In this document: positions 1-5,862 of the stretch, piece by piece
Layout: every line of letters starts with the position of its first letter
How positions within the stretch are numbered: position 1 is the first letter of the stretch
Assembly (NCBI GenBank): GCA_021205485.1
Contig: JAJPXK010000060.1
Span: forward strand, 1 to 7,043
Reading direction: 5' to 3'
From: Clostridia bacterium
GTDB lineage: Bacteria; Bacillota; Clostridia; Christensenellales; Borkfalkiaceae
DNA: 7,043 nt
Notes under the pieces: generated by a model
What the model was told of the DNA's origin: nothing
Database searches by the model: none
Seen by the model: only the letters and a program-made list of their open reading frames with translations
Position numbers and translations under genes: made by a program

Positions 1-25
1 AGGGGGTAGGTGCCCTCGCTTATGT

Positions 26-81
26 TTGAGCCGTGTAGTTGCTGGATGAACTCAGGTGTACTATACGGCTCGGTCTTTTTT
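26..81 (+). terminator. Rho-independent terminator of an unidentified plus-strand transcript to the left
   Basis: GAGCCGTGTAGT (28-39) pairs with ACTATACGGCTC (60-71) over 12 bp with one G-U pair, extendable by two more G-U pairs (26-27 with 72-73). A run of six T follows at 76-81. The 20-base loop can form a small inner stem (42-45 with 52-55). Orientation is plus, opposite to the glg genes. It ends a gene or RNA that starts beyond the left edge. Bases 1-25 are too short to identify it: two of the three forward frames stop within 30 bases and the third at 47-49. Confidence 0.7.
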
Positions 82-116
82 AGAAACTACATTTAATCAA
101 TAAATGTAAAGCAAAA

Positions 117-178
117 GCTCAACAATCTCTGTATCGCTCCAACCTAAGGAACGCAGGTAATTGATGAGCCTTTTTATT
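117..178 (+). terminator. Possible second terminator or folded RNA, plus strand
   Basis: GCTCAACAAT (117-126) pairs with ATTGATGAGC (160-169) with one A-A mismatch, and CTTTTTATT (170-178) follows. The 33-base apical region can form an inner stem (135-140 with 148-153, one mismatch). It lies just downstream of the stronger plus-strand terminator and could act as a back-up. The long loop and the mismatch make the call uncertain. Confidence 0.35.
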
Positions 179-374
179 GGTCCTTTGACATGTTTTCCAT
201 TGCCTTTTACCTACCTAAAAATATTTACCTTTGGAAAGGTATGGCTGCCGAATAACATTTTTTGCTTAAAAATAGTTAAGGATTTAATAATAAAAATAGT
301 TCTAATCTTTCTGGCGTCCTTAAATTTATGCCGTTATAAAATTATACATTATAGTAGAGGTAAGGATAGAATTA

Positions 375-398
375 TTCGTAAAACACAGCTTTTACGAA
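375..398. repeat. 9-bp inverted repeat in the spacer
   Basis: TTCGTAAAA and TTTTACGAA are perfect complements around the 6-base loop CACAGC. Neither side carries a clear U-run, so it is not a convincing terminator. Its role is unknown and it may be chance in AT-rich DNA. Confidence 0.4.
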
Positions 399-577
399 GT
401 TTTAAGGGTAAAATAAAGGAAAAAGGGGGTTAATCTGATTTACGCTTCTTTTAAATGAGCAACCGGTCGTCTTTTTTATTAAATTTTTGTCCTGATGCGT
501 TTAAATTGATTTTATTTTCAGAAAAATTGCTTATTTTTAGTTAAAATAACAATAAATTTAAATCATAAATTGTTGTA

Positions 578-625
578 AATTAATAAAATAACTATGTCTG
601 GCATAGGTATTATGCCAGACATAGT
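578..625 (-). terminator. Rho-independent terminator of glgP
   Basis: The arms ACTATGTCTGGCATA (591-605) and TATGCCAGACATAGT (611-625) are perfect complements around a 5-base loop. On the minus strand the stem is followed by TATTTTATTA, a U-rich tail. The stem begins 22 bases after the glgP stop codon. On the plus strand it is followed by ATCGC, so it works mainly for the minus-strand transcript and closes the glycogen cluster. Confidence 0.88.
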
Positions 626-647
626 ATCGCTTAAATTTAACTGTTTT

Positions 648-3089
648 TTAATTTTTTACAGGTTTAAGACCCCAGATATTTTCTGCATATTCTTTAATGC
701 TTCTGTCTGCCGAGAATATTCCCGACGCTGCAATGTTGCGAAGCGACATCTGGTTCCATTGCATTTTGTCGTTGGTATAAAGTTGAGATATATCTTGCTG
801 AGTCTTGCTGTACGAAGTGAAATCGGCCATACACATGTAAGGGTCGGCTATAGGAGCTCCTGAAGTTCCCGTTGTAAGATATGCGGCTATATCAGAGAAC
901 GACTGTCCGTTGAAACCGATTATCAATGCTTCGATAATTCTGCGGAGCCTCGGCGACTCATTATAGTACTTATTCGAGCTGTAACCTGATTTCCAGATAT
1001 CGTCAACTTCGTTCGCTTTTAAGCCGAATATGAAAATATTTTCATTGCCGACAGCCTGAGCCATTTCAACGTTTGCGCCGTCTAAAGTTCCTATTGTCAG
1101 CGCGCCATTGATCATGAATTTCATGTTGCCAGTGCCGCTCGCTTCTTTACCGGCGAGAGATATCTGTTCAGAAACTTCTGATGCAGGCATCAACATTTCC
1201 GACATTGTGACGTTGTAGTCTTCCATATAAACAACATTTAACTTTTCATTGATCTTAGGATTTTTACGGATATCCTCTGCAATGAAGTTAATAAGTTTGA
1301 TTATATTTTTCGCCATCTGGTAGCCTTGCGCGGCTTTCGCTCCGAATATATATGTCTTAGGCTGCATCTCCATATCGGGATTTTCCTGTAAATCGAGATA
1401 TGTGTCGATAATATTCATCGCATTGAGAAGCTGCCTCTTGTATTCGTGGAGACGCTTTGACTGTACGTCAAATATTGTGTCGGGGTTGATTATAATTCCC
1501 TGTTTTTTGTAGGCGTAATCGGCAAACTGCTTTTTCTTTATAGCCTTAATTTCGTCAAGGCGTTTTAAAACGGTTGTGTCGTTGTCAAACTTTTTGAGGC
1601 CAGCGAGTTTTGACGCATCGTGTACGTATCCGTCGCCGATGCAATCATTTATCAGGCTGCAAAGTTCGGGGTTAGACTGGCAGAGCCAGCGCCTGTAGGC
1701 TATACCGTTTGTAACGTTCGTAAATTTTTCGGGCGAATAATCATAGAAATCTTTGAATGTAGATGTCTTCAAAATATCGCTGTGCAACGCAGAGACGCCG
1801 TTTACCTTGTGGCTTCCGTAAACGGACAAGTTTGCCATTTTCACTTTGTCGTATTCGATAATCGCCATTCTGGAAATTTTATTCCATTCGCCGGGGTATT
1901 TTTCCCAGAGATCTTCGCATAATCTTCTGTTAATTTCTTTGATTATAGAATGTATTCTCGGAATCTTGCGGCGTACCAAATCTTCTGACCATGTTTCAAG
2001 GGCTTCAGCCAGGATTGTATGGTTTGTATACGCACAGGTAGCCGTTGTGATAGACCAGGCTTCTTCCCAGTTAAAGCCGTTCTCGTCTATAAGAATCCTC
2101 ATAAGTTCGGGAATAGCCATCGCGGGATGAGTATCGTTTAAATGTATAGCGGCAAGTTTAGGCAATTCTTTTAAACTGCCGTATCTGTGCTTGTGGTCTG
2201 AAACAATATTCTGTATTGAAGCCGAGCAAAGGAAATATTGTTGTTTTAATCGGAGAGATTTTCCGCCTTCGTGTTTGTCGGCAGGGTATAAAACTTTGGT
2301 TATAAGGTCGGCGTCGTTGTCTTCGCTCATCGCCTGGTAATAAGCGCCCTGAGAGAACAGCTTCATATCAAAGTCCTGAACGGGTTTAGCTTTCCATAAC
2401 CTCAACACGGAAACAGCTTCGCTGTCTTTGCCGGAAATCATCATATCATAAGCGGTCGCTTCGATTTCGTTGCAGTTTATATACTGCGTCTGCATGCCGT
2501 ATTTGGTCCACCTTTCTTCTATCTGGCCGTCAAAACGAACGATAAATGATTTATCGCTTCTGTTAGTAAGCCATACTTCTCCGCCGGGGAGCCATACGTC
2601 AGGCAATTCAATCTGCCAGCCGTCTACAATTTTTTGCTTGAAAAGGCCGTACTCATACCTTAATGAGTAGCCCATAGCGGGGTAATCCCCCGACGCGAGG
2701 GCATCCATAAAGCAGGCCGCCAATCTGCCGAGACCGCCATTGCCTAAACCAGCGTCGGGTTCAAGTTCGTACAAATCTTCAAGCTTAAATCCGTAGGAAG
2801 AGACGACTTTTTTGTATACGTCCCCTATTCCTAAATTATAAATGCTGTTTTTAAGCGAACGGCCGAGTAAAAATTCCATGCAGAGGTAATAAACGCGTTT
2901 CGCGCGCCTTGCCTTGCTTTTTTTGTGGAACTGCTGCCTTTTTTCAAGCAGTATGTCCCTGACAGTCATAACCACGGCTTTATACATCTGTTCCTGCGTA
3001 GCTTCCGTGGGGCTAACTCCGAAATATCTGGAAAGTTTACCTTTTATAGCCTCTTTAACTTCTTTTTCGGTAATAGCTGTGCTGCTCAT
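648..3089 (-). CDS. glgP: Glycogen/starch/alpha-glucan phosphorylase (GT35 family)
   Basis: The PLP-dependent enzyme releases alpha-glucose-1-phosphate from the non-reducing ends of glycogen or maltodextrin using inorganic phosphate. The 813 residues are full length for the bacterial family. Conserved blocks are DAGLGNGGLGRLAACFMDAL (112-131), HLNDTHPAMAIPELM (316-330), TNVTNGIAYRRWL (457-469), FDVQSKRLHEYKRQ (540-553), and the PLP site EASGTGNMKF (649-658), where Lys657 should form the Schiff base, followed by NGALTIGTLDGANVEM (661-676). No frameshift or missing motif is seen. The substrate preference (glycogen or shorter maltodextrins) cannot be told from sequence; the neighbours favour glycogen. 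It is the last gene of the cluster, 103 bases after glgA, with its own probable promoter and a strong terminator downstream. The gene is clearly less AT-rich than the flanking spacer. Confidence 0.96.
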   Translation of the reverse strand: MSSTAITEKEVKEAIKGKLSRYFGVSPTEATQEQMYKAVVMTVRDILLEKRQQFHKKSKARRAKRVYYLCMEFLLGRSLKNSIYNLGIGDVYKKVVSSYGFKLEDLYELEPDAGLGNGGLGRLAACFMDALASGDYPAMGYSLRYEYGLFKQKIVDGWQIELPDVWLPGGEVWLTNRSDKSFIVRFDGQIEERWTKYGMQTQYINCNEIEATAYDMMISGKDSEAVSVLRLWKAKPVQDFDMKLFSQGAYYQAMSEDNDADLITKVLYPADKHEGGKSLRLKQQYFLCSASIQNIVSDHKHRYGSLKELPKLAAIHLNDTHPAMAIPELMRILIDENGFNWEEAWSITTATCAYTNHTILAEALETWSEDLVRRKIPRIHSIIKEINRRLCEDLWEKYPGEWNKISRMAIIEYDKVKMANLSVYGSHKVNGVSALHSDILKTSTFKDFYDYSPEKFTNVTNGIAYRRWLCQSNPELCSLINDCIGDGYVHDASKLAGLKKFDNDTTVLKRLDEIKAIKKKQFADYAYKKQGIIINPDTIFDVQSKRLHEYKRQLLNAMNIIDTYLDLQENPDMEMQPKTYIFGAKAAQGYQMAKNIIKLINFIAEDIRKNPKINEKLNVVYMEDYNVTMSEMLMPASEVSEQISLAGKEASGTGNMKFMINGALTIGTLDGANVEMAQAVGNENIFIFGLKANEVDDIWKSGYSSNKYYNESPRLRRIIEALIIGFNGQSFSDIAAYLTTGTSGAPIADPYMCMADFTSYSKTQQDISQLYTNDKMQWNQMSLRNIAASGIFSADRSIKEYAENIWGLKPVKN

Positions 3090-3102
3090 CCTGTTGTCTT
3101 AT

Positions 3103-3108
3103 TCTCCT
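3103..3108 (-). promoter_or_regulatory. Ribosome binding site of glgP, with wide spacing
   Basis: AGGAGA on the minus strand is the only good Shine-Dalgarno match before glgP. It lies 13 bases from the ATG at 3089-3087, further than usual (about 5-9). The next in-frame Met is residue 35, inside the conserved protein, so the ATG at 3089 is still the best start. Confidence 0.6.
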
Positions 3109-3116
3109 GTAGTTGT

Positions 3117-3145
3117 ATTATAAATTCCATACAAAGACCTTTCAA
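3117..3145 (-). promoter_or_regulatory. Predicted SigA-type promoter for glgP
   Basis: On the minus strand TTGAAA (3145-3140) is followed after exactly 17 bases by the perfect -10 box TATAAT (3122-3117), a near-consensus housekeeping promoter. There is no extended -10 TG. Transcription would be expected to start near 3110, giving a leader of about 21 bases that begins just before the AGGAGA ribosome binding site. This makes glgP separately transcribable from glgCDA. The call rests on sequence match alone. Confidence 0.65.
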
Positions 3146-3169
3146 TTTTACAAAAGAAAGGTCTTTGTA
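3130..3169. repeat. Perfect 14-bp inverted repeat in the glgA-glgP gap
   Basis: The arms TACAAAGACCTTTC (3130-3143) and GAAAGGTCTTTGTA (3156-3169) are exact complements around a 12-base centre. In the minus-strand transcript this would be a hairpin starting 24 bases after the glgA stop. What follows it is TGGAATTTATAAT, not a U-run, so it is at best a weak terminator. It overlaps the -35 box and most of the spacer of the glgP promoter, so it could equally be a regulator binding site. A competing 9-bp stem (3146-3154 with 3164-3172) shares bases with one arm. Confidence 0.7.
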
Positions 3170-3192
3170 AAAATTATTTGTTTATAGTATTC

Positions 3193-4728
3193 TTATTTAA
3201 GAATATCCTGGTAAAGGGCTTCGTACTGTTTCGCCGACTGGTTCCAGCTAAAATCTGACGTCGCCGCCCTGTACATAAGTTTTGTCCACTCTTCTTTATT
3301 TTTATAATCGGATATCGCCTGCCTTACAACGTACATCATATCGTGAGCGTTGTAATTGGTGAATGTATAACCGTTTTCCAACGCGTGGATGCTGTCTGCA
3401 AGTCCGCCAGTTTCGCGTACAACGGGTATCGTCGCGTATCTTGCGGCTATCATCTGAGAAAGTCCGCAAGGTTCCGATTTTGAAGGCATAAGGAATATAT
3501 CCGAACCTGAATAAATCTTGCGGGAAAGGTCGCCGTTAAACACGATATTCGCGCTTACTTTGTCGGGATATCTTCTTGCAAGGTCTGCAAACCAGCCTTC
3601 GAAGTGAGACTCGCCTGTACCTAAAAGCACAAACTGAACGTCGTCCTGCAAAATTTCATCAATAACCGTAGTTACAAGGTCAAGCCCCTTGTGCGCCGCG
3701 AGACGGGATATCATTGCTACGATAGGCGTATCGGGTTTAACGGGCAGGCCGAGCATCTTCTGAAGTTCTTCCTTGCAGACGGCTTTATTTGTAAGATCTT
3801 CTGCCGAATAATTTGCAAACAGATGCGTATCCGTCGCGGGGTTATAGCTTACGTAATCAATGCCGTTGAGAATGCCGCAGAGTTTAAACTCGTTCCTTCT
3901 TATAATAGGGTCAAGGTCATGAGCGAAATACGGATTCTTGATTTCCTGAGCGTATGTCGGGCTTACGGTAGAGAACTTTTCGCAACATTCTATGGCGCCT
4001 TTCATAAGGTTTATAGAATTATTATATTCTACGAGGTACTTATATCTGCCGTAAATGTCGAAGAGGTCGCTTAAAATATCAAGCGAGTAAATGCCCTGAT
4101 ATTCTATATTGTGTATAGTAAACAGCGCCCTGATATACTGGTACTGTTCGTTGAAGCAGTAATTTGTCTTTAAATAAATCGCCGCAAGCGCCGCCTGCCA
4201 GTCGTGGCAGTGCATTATATCGGGGAAGAAGTTTATAAAAGGCATTATTTCAAGAACGCTGCGGGAGAAGAATGCAAATCTTTCGCCGTCGTCAAAGTAG
4301 CCGTAGCAACCGGGGCGTTTGAAATAAAATTCGTTATCGAGGAAATAGAATGTAACGCCGTCTTTCTCATAAGAGAAAATACCGCAATACTGGTTCCTCC
4401 ACGCGAGGGGAACATAAATATTTCCTATATAATTGAATTGCTGCCTGTACTCCCATTTGATATCTGAATAAAGAGGAACCACTACCCTTACGTCAAACCT
4501 GCCTGTGGCGGCGAGAGCTTTAGAAAGAGATCCGATAACTTCCGCAAGGCCGCCCGTCGCGATGTAGGGCGTGCATTCTGAAGCGACGAAAAGTATTTTG
4601 GTTTTGCCCTCGTTTACGTCTACGGGAACATTGGTTGCGACTGTGCTTTCGTGCGCGGGAATCCTCGCTTCGGAAACTTTCTTTCTCGCGGTCGCTTTAG
4701 CGACTGTTATTTTTGTATCTGACATCAT
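3193..4728 (-). CDS. glgA: Glycogen synthase, ADP-glucose type (GT5 family), with an N-terminal tail
   Basis: The enzyme transfers glucose from ADP-glucose to the non-reducing end of an alpha-1,4-glucan. The 511 residues contain the GT5 N-terminal Rossmann domain from about residue 42 (KILFVASECTP, 44-54; ATGGLAEVIGSL, 57-68), HCHDWQAALA (173-182), FTIHNIEYQGIY (203-214) and GILNGID (285-291). The C-terminal domain has ISRLAAHKGLDLV (340-352), GTGESHFE (370-377) and the catalytic-loop region SEPCGLSQM (418-426), followed by RETGGLADS (438-446). Two features are unusual. The first roughly 41 residues, rich in Thr, Ala, Val and Lys, precede the usual start of the fold. The lysine of the classical KTGGL ADP-glucose motif is Ala57. 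No ATG, GTG or TTG codon lies between the tandem ATGs and the core, so the tail is probably real. The gene follows glgD by 9 bases and is separated from glgP by 103 bases. Confidence 0.94.
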   Translation of the reverse strand: MMSDTKITVAKATARKKVSEARIPAHESTVATNVPVDVNEGKTKILFVASECTPYIATGGLAEVIGSLSKALAATGRFDVRVVVPLYSDIKWEYRQQFNYIGNIYVPLAWRNQYCGIFSYEKDGVTFYFLDNEFYFKRPGCYGYFDDGERFAFFSRSVLEIMPFINFFPDIMHCHDWQAALAAIYLKTNYCFNEQYQYIRALFTIHNIEYQGIYSLDILSDLFDIYGRYKYLVEYNNSINLMKGAIECCEKFSTVSPTYAQEIKNPYFAHDLDPIIRRNEFKLCGILNGIDYVSYNPATDTHLFANYSAEDLTNKAVCKEELQKMLGLPVKPDTPIVAMISRLAAHKGLDLVTTVIDEILQDDVQFVLLGTGESHFEGWFADLARRYPDKVSANIVFNGDLSRKIYSGSDIFLMPSKSEPCGLSQMIAARYATIPVVRETGGLADSIHALENGYTFTNYNAHDMMYVVRQAISDYKNKEEWTKLMYRAATSDFSWNQSAKQYEALYQDILK

Positions 4729-4731
4729 GTT

Positions 4732-4737
4732 CTCCCC
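4732..4737 (-). promoter_or_regulatory. Ribosome binding site of glgA, abutting the glgD stop codon
   Basis: GGGGAG on the minus strand follows directly on the glgD TAA (4740-4738). Two tandem ATG codons follow, at 4728-4726 and 4725-4723, at 3 and 6 bases from GGAG. The second has the more usual spacing, so translation may begin there, giving MSDT rather than MMSDT. The arrangement suggests translational coupling from glgD to glgA. Confidence 0.75.
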
Positions 4738-5844
4738 TTAAATTAACGTGCCTTTGCTGATAAAGTAAGGCTGAAGCTCGCAGCCTGCAAGCGTCCTGTT
4801 GTCGCGGATAACGGAATTTTTGTCTGCTACAACATAAGCGAGATTGCAGTCGTGGCCTACATAAGTGTCTGTATTGAGTATGCAGTTTTTAACTACAGTG
4901 CCCTTGCCTATCTTGACGCCGCGGAAGAGTATACAGTTTTCAACTGTGCCCTCAATAAGGCAACCGTCGGAGACAAGCGAATTTTTAACGCATGCGCTAT
5001 CTGTAAATTTGGCGGGCGCGCTGTCGTTTACTTTGGTATAAACGTCTCTCGCACCGAAAATTTCGTTGCGGACATCCTTTTTAAGAAGGTCAAGGTTTGC
5101 ATTGAAGTATGCCGCAAGCGAATCTATAGCAGCGTAATAACCATCAAACTTATATCCATAGATCTTCATCGCTTTGACGCCGGGAACAAGGATATCTTTG
5201 CCGAAGCTTGTATATCCGTGCTGTATAGCGTCCTGAATAATGTTGAGAAGGAATGAAGTACGGGCTACCATTACGTTTATGTAATTCTTTTTAACGCCGC
5301 TTGCCTTAGGATTGATGCCAATGTCGGAAATCCTTCCGTCTTCCGCAGTCTCAAACACCATATTGTAATGAGTGTGAGGAATTTCATGCTCGTGATATAC
5401 CATAGTTATATCGGCATTCTTTTCTGCATGATATTTTATAACTTCGCTGTAATCGAGTTTGTAAACAGCGTCGCTGTCTGCCAAAACTACATAGTCCTGT
5501 TTGCATTTTTTAAGGAAAGACGTTGCTCCCTTTAACGCCTCAAGCCTGCCTTTGTAAAGCATTTCCGATTCGTCGCTGTAAGGGGGAAGCAAAATAAGGC
5601 CTCCTTCCTTCCTCGCGAGATCCCAGTTTTTGCCGCTGCCGAGGTGATCCATAAGCGACTGGTAATTCTTCTTTGTGATAACGCCTACCGTGGTTATTCC
5701 GGAGTTAACCATATTGGAAAGCGAAAAGTCTATAAGACGGTATCTGCCGCCGTAAGGTATCGAACCCATGGACCTTACTCTTGTAAGTTCGGGTACGTTT
5801 TCTTCGTTAATGCTTGAAAAAATAACGCCAACCGTTGATGCCAT
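4738..5844 (-). CDS. glgD: GlgD, non-catalytic or regulatory subunit of ADP-glucose pyrophosphorylase
   Basis: This 368-residue protein has the same two-domain plan as GlgC: a nucleotidyltransferase fold (about 1-265) and a left-handed beta-helix (about 275-368, with hexapeptide-like turns such as residues 287-340). It keeps the scaffold motif YGGRYRLIDFSLSN (31-44) but lacks the catalytic parts. Where GlgC has GGQGSRL there is FSSINEENVPEL (9-20). The SGDH motif is replaced by DSDAVYKLDY (123-132). The EEKP glucose-1-phosphate motif is missing; the region reads ISDIGINPK (172-180). In Firmicutes such as Geobacillus, GlgD assembles with GlgC and modulates its activity, and that role is inferred here from homology and the adjacent position. 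The length is normal for GlgD. It starts at ATG 5844-5842 behind a good ribosome binding site, and its TAA stop at 4740-4738 abuts the glgA ribosome binding site. Confidence 0.95.
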   Translation of the reverse strand: MASTVGVIFSSINEENVPELTRVRSMGSIPYGGRYRLIDFSLSNMVNSGITTVGVITKKNYQSLMDHLGSGKNWDLARKEGGLILLPPYSDESEMLYKGRLEALKGATSFLKKCKQDYVVLADSDAVYKLDYSEVIKYHAEKNADITMVYHEHEIPHTHYNMVFETAEDGRISDIGINPKASGVKKNYINVMVARTSFLLNIIQDAIQHGYTSFGKDILVPGVKAMKIYGYKFDGYYAAIDSLAAYFNANLDLLKKDVRNEIFGARDVYTKVNDSAPAKFTDSACVKNSLVSDGCLIEGTVENCILFRGVKIGKGTVVKNCILNTDTYVGHDCNLAYVVADKNSVIRDNRTLAGCELQPYFISKGTLI

Positions 5845-5853
5845 TTTTAATTT

Positions 5854-5859
5854 CCCCCT
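5854..5859 (-). promoter_or_regulatory. Ribosome binding site of glgD
   Basis: On the minus strand AGGGGG lies in the 18-base glgC-glgD gap, 9 bases before the glgD ATG (5844-5842). It sits just after the glgC stop codon, which supports coupled expression and fixes the glgD start. Confidence 0.75.
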
Positions 5860-5862
5860 ATA

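Larger units (their letters stand above)
82..590. other. AT-rich intergenic spacer between convergent transcripts
   Basis: I find no supportable protein gene here. The only open frame of note (161-433, plus) starts with TTG, has no well-placed ribosome binding site, uses codons unlike the glg genes and encodes an Ile/Leu/Phe/Lys-rich product, so I treat it as chance. Short inverted repeats are visible: TACATTTA/TAAATGTA (88-95, 101-108), TACCTTT/AAAGGTA around GG (226-241), TTCGTAAAA/TTTTACGAA (375-383, 390-398) and TTATTTT/AAAATAA (531-537, 543-549). None has the tail of a clear terminator. The base composition is strongly AT-rich, as expected for a gap between two facing terminators. Confidence 0.6.

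Noticed and set aside
1..81. Known stable RNAs (6S RNA, SRP RNA, tmRNA, RNase P RNA, 5S rRNA) as the source of the left-edge sequence
   Set aside because: I compared from memory and found no convincing match to the 3' ends or conserved loops of these RNAs. A faint likeness of bases 1-16 to part of SRP RNA was too short to claim.
161..433. Open frame of 90 codons on the plus strand in the left spacer
   Set aside because: It starts with TTG with no well-placed ribosome binding site. The product is Ile/Leu/Phe/Lys-rich low-complexity sequence that I do not recognise, codon use follows the AT-rich spacer, and its start overlaps a terminator-like fold. Most likely chance.
594..863. Plus-strand open frame starting inside the glgP terminator
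   Set aside because: Its start lies in the terminator stem and the rest is antisense to the conserved C-terminus of GlgP.
3130..3169. The inverted repeat as a standard rho-independent terminator of glgA
   Set aside because: The stem is perfect but no U-run follows on either strand, and a good promoter lies across it. I list it as an inverted repeat of uncertain role instead.
3691..4074. Plus-strand open frame of 127 codons opposite glgA
   Set aside because: Antisense shadow of the conserved glgA frame, with no independent support.
4852..5256. Plus-strand open frame of 134 codons opposite glgD
   Set aside because: It is antisense to a well-conserved coding region. Its length follows from the codon pattern of glgD, and no ribosome binding site or recognisable protein was seen.
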